Shown here: one piece after another, positions 34,704 through 42,625 of the stretch | Layout of the letters: each line of letters opens with the position of its first letter | Numbering within the stretch: the first letter of the stretch is position 1 | Source of the DNA: Candidatus Thermoflexus tengchongensis | Lineage (GTDB): Bacteria > Chloroflexota > Anaerolineae > Thermoflexales > Thermoflexaceae | Direction of reading: 5' to 3' | DNA length: 64,000 nt | Assembly (NCBI GenBank): GCA_016842085.1 | Contig: JAEVEX010000063.1 | Span: 1-64,000 of the forward strand | The notes under the pieces: model-generated | The model's input: the letters and a program-made list of their open reading frames with translations, nothing else | Told to the model about the DNA's origin: nothing | Database searches by the model: none | Made by a program: the position numbers and the translations under genes

Positions 34704-35642
34704 TCAGCGCGGGGGCTCGTTTCCCTCCGGGGAGGGCCGGGAGCCGGCGTTCCCCACCAGGTTCGAGAGCGGCGTGATCAACCGGGTGAATTCCATGGGG
34801 AAGACGAACTTGGTGGCCGGGCTGGCCCCCAGCGCCTTGAGCGCTTCCAGGTATTGCAGGGTCATGGTGTTGGCATCGAGGGTGCGGGCGACGCTGAAGA
34901 TACGCTCCAGCGCCATCGCGAAGCCCTCGGCGCGCAGGATCTGGGCCTGGCGCTCGCCCTCCGCCCGGAGGATGGCGGCCTCCTTCTCCCCCTCCGCCTT
35001 CAGGATGGCGGCCTGCTTCTCGCCCTCCGCCACCTTCACCGCCGCCTCCCGCTTGCCGTCGGCCTCGGTCACCAGGGCGCGGCGGTTGCGCTCCGCGGAC
35101 ATCTGCCGGGTCATCGCCTCCAGCACATCCCGCGGGGGCTGGATCTCGCGGATCTCCACCGCGGTGACCTTCACCCCCCAGCGCTCGGTCACTTCGTCCA
35201 GTTTCACCCGCAGGGCCTGGTTGATATACTCCCGCTTGGCCAGCACATCGTCCAGCAGGATGTCACCGATGACCGCCCGCAGGGTGGTGGTGGCGATCCC
35301 CACGGCAGCGGAGACGAAATCCCGCACCTGCACCACGCTCTGGACCGGATCCACCACCCGCCAGTAGATCAGGAAGTCAATGCCAATGGGGGCGTTGTCT
35401 TTCGTGATGGAGGTCTGCTGAGGGATCTCCCGGAACTGTTCCCGCAGATCCACGGTGATCGCCCGATCGACGATGGGGATCAATAACACCAGCCCCGGCC
35501 CCTTGGCCCCGATCACCTTCCCCAGGCGGAACACCACCAGCCGCTGGTATTCCGGGACGATCCGGATCATGGAGCCGAGGAGGGCCACCAGGATCAGGCC
35601 ACCACATACCAGGAGTAAAAGCAATGAGACGAGGGTCTCCAT
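34704..35642 (-). CDS. SPFH/band 7 (stomatin-like) membrane protein
   Basis: The 312-residue protein starts with a membrane helix (TLVSLLLLLVCGGLILVALL). The band 7 domain follows (IRIVPEYQRLVVFRLGKVIG; GLVLLIPIVDRAITVDLREQ; VGIATTTLRAVIGDILLDDV), and then a long helical region with Ala/Glu repeats (EGEKQAAILKAEGEKEAAIL). Paraslipin/stomatin homologues form membrane microdomain rings and often pair with an NfeD protease partner, which is missing here. ATG 35642 was chosen since AAAGGGGG precedes it and the helix begins directly. Confidence 0.9.
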   Translation of the reverse strand: METLVSLLLLLVCGGLILVALLGSMIRIVPEYQRLVVFRLGKVIGAKGPGLVLLIPIVDRAITVDLREQFREIPQQTSITKDNAPIGIDFLIYWRVVDPVQSVVQVRDFVSAAVGIATTTLRAVIGDILLDDVLAKREYINQALRVKLDEVTERWGVKVTAVEIREIQPPRDVLEAMTRQMSAERNRRALVTEADGKREAAVKVAEGEKQAAILKAEGEKEAAILRAEGERQAQILRAEGFAMALERIFSVARTLDANTMTLQYLEALKALGASPATKFVFPMEFTRLITPLSNLVGNAGSRPSPEGNEPPR

Positions 35643-35913
35643 CGCAACCCCCTTTCGATGTTCTGGATTAGAATCCATGCGCGGGCGCTCGCTATCCCTC
35701 AGGGCGGGGAATACAGGCTCAAGCCTGCCCAGCTCCAGAATCCAGCAGGAGGCGACCCGCGTCACGACGCCGGCGATTGCTTCCAGTTTAACATCGATCG
35801 CTCCTGTCGTTCTACAGGCCCTGGGGATGGGGCTTTTCGGTGATCTGGCCGGTCACATCAAGGATTACGCGGTAAGCTTCCCTGTGGAGTTAATCCTTAA
35901 AAGGGGCCTTCCG

Positions 35914-36630
35914 ATGCCGGAATCTCTGGATCAGATCGCCCGGGATGTGATTCAGTGCCGCCGGTGCCCCCGCCTGGTCGCCTATCGGGAGGCCATCGCC
36001 CGGACGAAACGGCGGCAGTTCCAGGATTGGGACTACTGGGGCCGCCCGGTCCCCGGGTTCGGGGATCCCCAGGCCCGCCTGCTGGTGGTCGGGCTGGCAC
36101 CCGCCGCCCATGGAGCGAACCGGACCGGACGGATGTTCACCGGGGATGGCTCGGGGGATTTCCTGATCGCCGCCCTTTATCGGGCGGGCTTTGCCAATCA
36201 GCCTACCTCCACTCATCGGGAGGACGGGCTGGTTCTGCGGGATGTGTATCTCACGGCCGTGGTGCGATGCGCGCCCCCGGACAACCGGCCATCCCGGGAG
36301 GAGCAGGCGAACTGCCGGCCCTACCTGATCCGCGAGCTCCAGGCTCTCCCCCGGATCCAGGTGGTGGTCACCCTGGGGCAGATCGCCACCGAAGGCTTTC
36401 TGGCCGCCCTTCGCACCCTGGGTTACGATGGGCCCCGCCCGGTCTTCCGCCACGGGGGGTTCTATCCGCTGGGCGCCGGGTGGCCCACCCTGATCACGTC
36501 CTACCATCCCAGCCGCCAGAACACCCAGACCGGGCGGCTCACACCGGAGATGTTCGATGAGATCTGGACGCTCGCCAGGCGGGTTTTGCAAGATGAGGGA
36601 ATGGCCGATCCTCTCGGGCGCCGGGTATAA
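35914..36630 (+). CDS. Uracil-DNA glycosylase family 5 (UDGb)
   Basis: The 238-residue protein has the iron-sulfur cysteines (CRRCPRLVAYRE early, VVRCAPPDN and QANCRPYL later). The family 5 motif A is GLAPAAHGANRTGRMFTGDG, where the water-activating residue of other families is replaced by Ala. The C-terminal motif is SYHPSRQNTQTGRLT. UDGb enzymes remove uracil, and also hypoxanthine in some species, from DNA, and are typical of thermophiles. ATG 35914 follows AAAGGGG; longer frames upstream are spurious. Confidence 0.92.
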   Translation: MPESLDQIARDVIQCRRCPRLVAYREAIARTKRRQFQDWDYWGRPVPGFGDPQARLLVVGLAPAAHGANRTGRMFTGDGSGDFLIAALYRAGFANQPTSTHREDGLVLRDVYLTAVVRCAPPDNRPSREEQANCRPYLIRELQALPRIQVVVTLGQIATEGFLAALRTLGYDGPRPVFRHGGFYPLGAGWPTLITSYHPSRQNTQTGRLTPEMFDEIWTLARRVLQDEGMADPLGRRV

Positions 36631-36785
36631 GGGCACCGCGTGGGGATCAGGGCTTTTCCATGGAGTTACGCGGCTGGCCTCCTCTTCGGGGGCCATCCTG
36701 CCTCCCGGAACTTGCGCCTGACGGCATACGTCTTGATTTAAAGCAGGGGTGCAGTCTCAGCGCACCCCGCTGGAGATCGAACACC

Positions 36786-39560
36786 ATGGGTGAACGCTGG
36801 CCTCATTCCGCTGGAGATATGAGCGAGACCACAGGCTGGTGGGTGCCCGGACGGGATCGCCCCCGCCGCGTTCCTCCGCAGCCGCCAGCGGGAGGACCAC
36901 CCCGGATTCCGCCGCGTCCCCCGCAGCCTTCCGCTGCACCGCGGCGTCATGCCTGGGGGCGGATCGCGCTTTCCGCTCTGCTGATCCTGGTGCTCCTGGG
37001 AATGGCGGGTGGCGTGGTGGGTCTGGCGGGTTATGTCTACGTGGCCATGCAGCTACCGCCCCCGGAAACCCTTCAGGAGCGGGCGCTGAACCTTTCAACT
37101 TCCCTGGTGCTGGTGGATCGCAACGGGGAATTGCTGGGGGAGATCGCCGACCCCCAGAGCGGCCGCCGGCAGCTGGTCCGCCTTTCAGACATCTCGCCGT
37201 GGCTGATCCAGGCTACGGTGGCCACGGAGGATCCCCGGTTCTGGCAGCACCCCGGGTTCGATCCGATCGCGATCGCGCGAGCGATCTATCAGGCCATCCG
37301 GGAAGGGGAGGTGGTGAGCGGTGCCAGCACCATCCCGCAGCAGCTGGTGCGGAACCTGCTGATCTCCCCCGAGCGCACCCTGCGGCGGAAGATCAAAGAG
37401 GCGGTGCTGGCCGCGGAGATCACCCGACGTTACCCGCGGGAACAGATCCTGGAGATTTATCTCAACACGATTTATTACGGGAACCTGGCCTACGGCGTGG
37501 AGGCCGCTGCCCGCACCTATTTCGGGAAATCGGCGAAGGACCTGAACCTGGCGGAAGCATCGTTCCTGGCTGGCCTCCCCCAGGCCCCGGCGCTCTATGA
37601 TCCCTTCACGCCGGAGGGGCGGGAGCGCGCCCTGCGGCGCCAGCGGGACGTCCTGCGCCTGATGGTCGAAGCAGGGTTCATCACGCCGGAACAGGCGGAA
37701 GCGGCCGCGCGGGAGATGGCCGCCCGCGTTTTCGAGAAACCCCCGATGACCTCGCCCGCGCCCGAGGCCCCTCACTTCGCCCTTTATGTGCAGCAATGGC
37801 TGGAGCAGACCTTCGGCCTCAACGCCCAGGCTCTCCATCGGGGCGGCCTGCGGGTGGAGACCACTCTGGATCTCCGCCTCCAGCGGATGGCCACGCAGGT
37901 CCTGCGGGCGCATCTGGAAAAGCTGAAAGACAAAAACGTGCATAACGGCGCGGTGGTGATCCTGGATCCCCACACTGGTGAGATCCTGGCTATGGTGGGG
38001 AGCCCGGATTACAACGACGCCGAACATGGCGGCCAGATCAATATGGCCATCGTCCCCCGCCAGCCCGGTTCCTCGATCAAGCCGCTGACCTATCTGGTGG
38101 CCTTCGAGAAGGGCTGGACCCCCGCCACGCTGATCTGGGATGTGCCTGCCCGCTTCCCGGATGGCCCGGGTCGGTTCTACGAGCCGGTCAACTATGACCG
38201 GCGCTTCCACGGCCCGGTGACCGTTCGCTATGCCCTGGGGAACTCTTACAACATCCCCGCCGTGAAGGCGCTGGCCTTCATCGGGCTTCCGGCCTTCCTC
38301 CAGCGGGCCCGCGACCTGGGCATCACCACCCTGACCCGTCCGGATTACGGTCTCTCCCTCACCCTGGGCGGCGGGGAGGTGCCGCTTCTGGAGATGGTCG
38401 GCCTTTATGCAGCGTTCGCCAACGAAGGCCGCCGCATCCCGCCGGTCCCGGTTCGGAGGATCACCGATGCCTTCGGCAACGTGCTCTACACCTACACGCC
38501 GCCGCCTGGCCAGCCGGTGATGCGGCCAGAGCATGCTTACCTGATCACCCATATTCTCTCCGACAACGAGGCTCGCCGGGCGGCCTTCGGGCCCAACAGC
38601 CCGCTGAAGCTCTCCCGGCCCGCTGCGGCCAAGACCGGGACGACCAACGATTTCCGGGACAACTGGACGCTGGGCTATACGCCGGATCTGGTGGTCGGGG
38701 TCTGGGTGGGAAACACCGATAACTCCGAGATGAAAGGGGTCACCGGTATCACCGGCGCGGCCCCGGTATGGCACGACGTGATGGAAGAAGCCCATCGCAT
38801 CCTGAACTTGCCCCCCCGGGAATTCCATCGGCCCCCGGGGATCATCGAGATGGAGATCTGCCTGGATTCCGGCACCCAGCCCTCGCCCTATTGCCCGCCG
38901 GATCGACGGCGGATCGAGATCTTCGCGGCCGATCAGCCTCCGCCCGGGCCGGAGCATGATCTCTGGAAGAAAGTGGTGATCGATGGAGCCACCGGGCTGC
39001 TCTACACCGAAGGCTGCCCCGGCCCGCCGATCGAACGGGTCTTCTACGTGGTCCCGGAGGAGGGGCGCTGGTGGGCGGAACAGCATCAGATCCCCCAGCC
39101 TCCGACCGAGGTCTGCGCGGTCGCCATCCCTGAGGTCATCATCCGCTGGCCGAATGAAAGCACCGTGGTGCGCGGGATGGTCCCGGTGCTGGGGACGGTG
39201 TGGATCCCCGATTTCGCGTATTACAACGTGGAATGGGGGATCGTGGGGCCGGATGGCGTGTCCTGGCAGTGGCTAAGCGGACCGCATCTCGCGCCGGTGC
39301 GGGATGGCCAGATCACGATCTGGGATGCCTCCCACCTTCCCACCGGATGGTATGCCCTGCGGGTGACGGCTTTCAATCGTTCCGGACAGGCGTTTGTGGG
39401 GGAAGTTCGGACGTATGTGGACAATGGGATCGTGCCCACCCCCACGCCGATCCCGACCGTGACCCCCAGCCCGACGCCGGAGCTTTTCCTTCCCACGCCG
39501 ACGCCGGTTTCCACACCGGAGCTCCCCCTCTCGCCTACCCTTCCCCTGCCCCTGCCATAA
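36786..39560 (+). CDS. Class A penicillin-binding protein (transglycosylase/transpeptidase)
   Basis: The 924-residue protein has a Pro/Arg-rich cytoplasmic tail, one membrane helix (ALLILVLLGMAGGVVGLAGY), the glycosyltransferase 51 domain (ATEDPRFWQHPGFDPIAIAR; GASTIPQQLVRNLL; RKIKEAVLAAEITRRY) and the transpeptidase domain with SxxK (PGSSIKPLTYL), SxN (NSYN) and KTG (AAKTGTTNDFRDNW). A beta-rich C-terminal extension of about 200 residues and a Thr/Pro tail follow. It polymerises and crosslinks peptidoglycan. The start could also be ATG 36819; 36786 has GGAG at a 10-base spacing. An intact bifunctional PBP implies a peptidoglycan wall, in line with murJ at 61.7 kb. Confidence 0.95.
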   Translation: MGERWPHSAGDMSETTGWWVPGRDRPRRVPPQPPAGGPPRIPPRPPQPSAAPRRHAWGRIALSALLILVLLGMAGGVVGLAGYVYVAMQLPPPETLQERALNLSTSLVLVDRNGELLGEIADPQSGRRQLVRLSDISPWLIQATVATEDPRFWQHPGFDPIAIARAIYQAIREGEVVSGASTIPQQLVRNLLISPERTLRRKIKEAVLAAEITRRYPREQILEIYLNTIYYGNLAYGVEAAARTYFGKSAKDLNLAEASFLAGLPQAPALYDPFTPEGRERALRRQRDVLRLMVEAGFITPEQAEAAAREMAARVFEKPPMTSPAPEAPHFALYVQQWLEQTFGLNAQALHRGGLRVETTLDLRLQRMATQVLRAHLEKLKDKNVHNGAVVILDPHTGEILAMVGSPDYNDAEHGGQINMAIVPRQPGSSIKPLTYLVAFEKGWTPATLIWDVPARFPDGPGRFYEPVNYDRRFHGPVTVRYALGNSYNIPAVKALAFIGLPAFLQRARDLGITTLTRPDYGLSLTLGGGEVPLLEMVGLYAAFANEGRRIPPVPVRRITDAFGNVLYTYTPPPGQPVMRPEHAYLITHILSDNEARRAAFGPNSPLKLSRPAAAKTGTTNDFRDNWTLGYTPDLVVGVWVGNTDNSEMKGVTGITGAAPVWHDVMEEAHRILNLPPREFHRPPGIIEMEICLDSGTQPSPYCPPDRRRIEIFAADQPPPGPEHDLWKKVVIDGATGLLYTEGCPGPPIERVFYVVPEEGRWWAEQHQIPQPPTEVCAVAIPEVIIRWPNESTVVRGMVPVLGTVWIPDFAYYNVEWGIVGPDGVSWQWLSGPHLAPVRDGQITIWDASHLPTGWYALRVTAFNRSGQAFVGEVRTYVDNGIVPTPTPIPTVTPSPTPELFLPTPTPVSTPELPLSPTLPLPLP

Positions 39561-39577
39561 AGCGGACGAACCATGGC

Positions 39578-39624
39578 TCACACAGAGGCATGGGGAACAC
39601 GGTGTTCTCCGTGCCTCTGTGTGA
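39578..39624. repeat. Palindromic repeat (TCACACAGAGGCA inverted)
   Basis: TCACACAGAGGCA (39578-39590) is repeated exactly inverted at 39612-39624, with a further partial palindrome (GGAACACGGTGTTC) in the loop. Such elements are frequent as dispersed intergenic repeats. It lies between the PBP gene and the plsY-like gene and could also act as a terminator. Confidence 0.75.
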
Positions 39625-39714
39625 AGATCTTCCCCCCACCGGTTGTATTCCTCCGCACTTCCGCGTTATGCTTAGAGGGGTGCTGGCCCTCGATTTCTGG
39701 AAGGCAGGAGGGTC

Positions 39715-40395
39715 ATGATGCTGGATCTCGGATTTATTTTGCTCGGTTATCTCCTCGGTTCGATCCCCACAGCTTACCTGGCGGGTCGTCTCCTGCGTGG
39801 GGTGGATTTGCGGCACTGGGGCAGCCGCACGGTTAGCGGAACCGCGGTGTATTACCACGTAGCCCGCTGGGCCCTCTTCCCGGTCGGCCTCTTCGATGTC
39901 CTCAAAGCGGTCATCCCCACCCTCGGGGCGCTGTCCTTTGCTCGTCCTCGAGGCGTGGCCGTGGCAGCGGGGCTGGCCGCTGTCCTCGGCCATAACTGGC
40001 CGGTCTGGCTGGGCTTCCATGGGGGGCGTGGCATCGGCCCGTTCCTGGGGATGCTGGCCGTGACCTTCCCGGCCGGGGCCCTATGGCTCCTCGGCGCGCT
40101 GGCCATTGGGCGCCTGTTGCGCGCCACCGCGATCATCGCCCTGCTGGCTATCGCCGGATTGCCCGCCCTGGTATGGCTGGCCGGCGGGCCGCCGGAGGTG
40201 GCGCTGGGCGGGCTGGCCATGCTGGGGATCACGGTGATCAAGCGCCTGGAGGCCAACCGGGAACCCCTTCCCCAGGATCCGGTGGAGCGTCGGCAGGTGC
40301 TCTGGCGACGCCTCTGGCTGGACCGGGATACGGCTTCCTGGGAGGCCTGGATGTTCCGTCATCCGGGCGACCGGCGTCGAATGCCTGCCGGGTGA
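39715..40395 (+). CDS. Divergent PlsY-like acylphosphate:glycerol-3-phosphate acyltransferase
   Basis: The 226-residue protein has about five membrane helices and the PlsY frame: LLGYLLGSIPTAYLAGRL at the start, DVLKAVIP, and GHNWPVWLGFHGGRGIGPFL, like the GHxFPxxxxFKGGKG motif. The first catalytic loop, normally GSGNxGATNVxR, reads GSRTVSGTAVYYHVAR here, so key residues differ. A C-terminal cytoplasmic extension (about 45 residues) is added. It may be a paralogue with a changed acyl donor or acceptor, or inactive in the usual reaction. ATG 39715 has AGGAGGG in front. Confidence 0.75.
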   Translation: MMLDLGFILLGYLLGSIPTAYLAGRLLRGVDLRHWGSRTVSGTAVYYHVARWALFPVGLFDVLKAVIPTLGALSFARPRGVAVAAGLAAVLGHNWPVWLGFHGGRGIGPFLGMLAVTFPAGALWLLGALAIGRLLRATAIIALLAIAGLPALVWLAGGPPEVALGGLAMLGITVIKRLEANREPLPQDPVERRQVLWRRLWLDRDTASWEAWMFRHPGDRRRMPAG

Positions 40396-40645
40396 GCGCT
40401 CCGGATGCCCGGATATGAATCCGCGCGGGCCCCTCGCGGGATCCGGGCGCGTTCGTCCTCATCCGGCGGGTGAGCCGATTCCGTAAGCAGGCGGGGAAGG
40501 GCTCTTTCACAAAGGTTCCCGAGGAACAGAGAGGACTCATCCCTCAAGAGAGAGGGGCTCGCTTGCCTGCCCGCCGCGAACGCAGGGGTCGCGCGGAGAG
40601 ATCCGGTCAAACCTCCCCATGCATTCGCCTGCAGGGAGAAGTGCC

Positions 40646-41488
40646 ATGGCGAAGATCGCAGTGGTCACCGATAGCGTGGCGTGCCTGCCCCCCGAACTGG
40701 TGGAAGCCCATCGCATCCGCGTGGTCCCCGTTCGCATTATCCTGGGGGAGCGAGTGTTCCGGGATGGCGTCGATGTGACCGCCGAGCAGATTTACGAGTG
40801 GCAGCGCGCCGGGCTCATGGCGACCTCTTCCCAGCCCTCCGTTGGGGATTTCCTGGAGACCTACCGGGAGCTGGCGAAAGAGGCCGAGGGGATTGTTTCC
40901 ATTCATGTTTCAGCGGCCATGACGGGAACCTACAACGCTGCCCTCCTGGCCGCTCAGATGGTCCCCGAGGTGCCCATTCGAGTCATCGACAGCCAGGCCG
41001 CCACCATGGCTCAGGGGTTCCTCGTTCTGGAAGCGGCCCGGGCCGCCGAAGCCGGCGCATCGCTGGAGGAGATCGTCGCCCGGGTCGAGGCCCTCCGCCC
41101 GCGCCTTCGTTTCTTCGCCGTCCTGGAGACGGTGGCCTATCTCATCCGAAGCGGGCGAGCTCCTGCCCTGGCCTCCCTGGCGGTGGACGTATTGCAGATC
41201 AAGCCGATCCTGACCCTGCAGAACGGCCGCATCGAGGTGCTGGCGAAAGTTCGCACACGACGCCGGGCGATCGAAGCCATGCTGGAGCGAATGGCCCAGG
41301 ATGTGGGGGATCGGCCGGTCCATGCCTCGGTCTTCCATGCGGCTGCGCCGGAGGAGGCCGAGGCCCTGCGGCAGCAGCTCCTCGAGCGGTTCGATTGTCG
41401 GGAGTGTTATCTCACCGTTTTCTCACCGGTGATGGGCCTCTACGCCGGACCGGGCGTGCTGGGGCTGGCGTATTACACGGAACAGTAA
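40646..41488 (+). CDS. DegV family fatty-acid-binding protein
   Basis: The 280-residue protein has the DegV pattern: KIAVVTDSVACLPPELVEAH, VVPVRIILGERVFRDGVD, MATSSQPSVGDFLETY, IVSIHVSAAMTGTYNAALLA, RVIDSQAATMAQGF and AYLIRSGRAPAL, plus the C-terminal VMGLYAGPGVLGLAYY. DegV/FakB proteins bind one fatty acid and present it to the FakA kinase. No fakA is in the window. Start ATG 40646, with GGGAGAAG ahead. Confidence 0.92.
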   Translation: MAKIAVVTDSVACLPPELVEAHRIRVVPVRIILGERVFRDGVDVTAEQIYEWQRAGLMATSSQPSVGDFLETYRELAKEAEGIVSIHVSAAMTGTYNAALLAAQMVPEVPIRVIDSQAATMAQGFLVLEAARAAEAGASLEEIVARVEALRPRLRFFAVLETVAYLIRSGRAPALASLAVDVLQIKPILTLQNGRIEVLAKVRTRRRAIEAMLERMAQDVGDRPVHASVFHAAAPEEAEALRQQLLERFDCRECYLTVFSPVMGLYAGPGVLGLAYYTEQ

Positions 41489-41590
41489 CCTTCGGTGCGG
41501 ATATTCTCCCCACCTGAGGATTTTTCCCCTACGGCCGGAGGACGGTGGGAGAGGGGGCCATCGCTGGGATGAACCCGGTGAGCGTATCAG

Positions 41591-41619
41591 TTGTTGTTCT
41601 CCCTCAAAGGAAGTATCAT
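41591..41619 (+). promoter_or_regulatory. Possible promoter of tatA
   Basis: TTGTTG (41591-41596) and TATCAT (41614-41619) are 17 bases apart, each box off consensus by one or two bases. It lies about 90 bases ahead of the tatA start. Confidence 0.45.
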
Positions 41620-41709
41620 GAAAGCGCATCCCCTGTCTGTGATTCCCTTCACGAAATGGGGGCCGGGTGGAAGAGAAGCGATGGATCTCTTGCACATATG
41701 GAGGCTGCG

Positions 41710-41889
41710 ATGCCTTTCCGTCTTGGGCCGACTGAGCTGGTGATCATCCTGCTGATCGCCCTTTTGCTCTTCGGGCCCGGTCGCCTGAGCAATCTGGCCC
41801 GCGAGCTCGGGCAGAGCATTCGGGAATTCCGTCGGGGCCTGACCTCGGAGGAGGAGAAACCGGGGACGAAGCCGGATAAACCCTCCTGA
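41710..41889 (+). CDS. tatA: Sec-independent translocase protein TatA/E
   Basis: The 59-residue protein has the TatA form: a short N-terminus, one helix (ELVIILLIALLLFGPGRL) with the FGP hinge, an amphipathic helix (SNLARELGQSIREFRRGL) and a charged tail. Twin-arginine translocases export folded, often cofactor-containing proteins. TatC is not nearby. GGAGG 5 bases before ATG 41710 sets the start; the longer reading frame upstream is spurious. The FmdE-like gene begins 10 bases after it. Confidence 0.93.
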   Translation: MPFRLGPTELVIILLIALLLFGPGRLSNLARELGQSIREFRRGLTSEEEKPGTKPDKPS

Positions 41890-41899
41890 GCCGGATCCG

Positions 41900-42511
41900 A
41901 TGGCCACGGGATCTGGAATGCGCACACTGGAAGAGTGGCTGGAAGAGGCCGCGGCTTTCCATGGGCACCTCTGCCCCGGTCAGATCCTGGGCGTTCGTAT
42001 GGCGCTTCTGGGATGCCGGCTGCTGGGATTGAACCCGGAGGATCCCGCGGATCGACGCCGGTTAATTGTCTATGTGGAGATCGATCGGTGCCTGACGGAT
42101 GCCATCGCCACGGTGACGGGATGCCGGTTGGGACGGCGGACCCTGAAGCACATCGATTACGGGAAGGCGGCGGCGACCTTCGTGGACACCCGGACCGGTC
42201 AGGCGGTGCGGATCGTGGCCCGGGATGACGCGCGGGAGACCGCCCTTCATCTGGCCCCGCCTGGCCTGAGCAAAGCCGCTGCCCAGCGCCATGCCTATCG
42301 GATCATGTCCGATGAGGATCTGTTCCGGATCCACCGGGTCCAGGTGGCGATCCCACCGGAGGATCTGCCCGGCCATCCCCTCCGGCGGGTTTTCTGCGCC
42401 CGTTGCGGCGAGGGGATTAACGATGGGCGAGAGGTGATCCAGAACGGCCAGGTGCTGTGCCGGGCGTGTGCGGGAGAGCCCTATTACACGCCTCTGGAAG
42501 CTCCTCGCTAA
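41900..42511 (+). CDS. FmdE-family protein with C-terminal zinc ribbon
   Basis: The 203-residue protein has the FmdE domain: AAFHGHLCPGQILGVRMALL and VEIDRCLTDAIATVTGCRLG, with conserved His, Cys and Asp/Cys residues. A TraR-like zinc ribbon (CARCGEGINDGREV...LCRACAGEP) ends the chain. FmdE was named for a subunit of formylmethanofuran dehydrogenase, but free-standing bacterial versions are linked to molybdenum/tungsten cofactor or formate dehydrogenase metabolism without known activity. The tight link with tatA fits export of cofactor-loaded enzymes. ATG 41918 is an alternative start. Confidence 0.85.
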   Translation: MATGSGMRTLEEWLEEAAAFHGHLCPGQILGVRMALLGCRLLGLNPEDPADRRRLIVYVEIDRCLTDAIATVTGCRLGRRTLKHIDYGKAAATFVDTRTGQAVRIVARDDARETALHLAPPGLSKAAAQRHAYRIMSDEDLFRIHRVQVAIPPEDLPGHPLRRVFCARCGEGINDGREVIQNGQVLCRACAGEPYYTPLEAPR

Positions 42512-42625
42512 CGCGGGCTTTGTCCAGACAGCCAGCATCCAGGGGGAGTCGAGCCTCTTTTCGAACCCCATCCGGATTCCCCTTGGAGGGTGGGTGGACG
42601 CGCCTTTCGATGCGCCTGTCCTCCC

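Noticed and set aside
37185-39086. 633-codon minus-strand open frame
   Set aside because: It lies wholly opposite the penicillin-binding protein, whose catalytic motifs are all on the plus strand.
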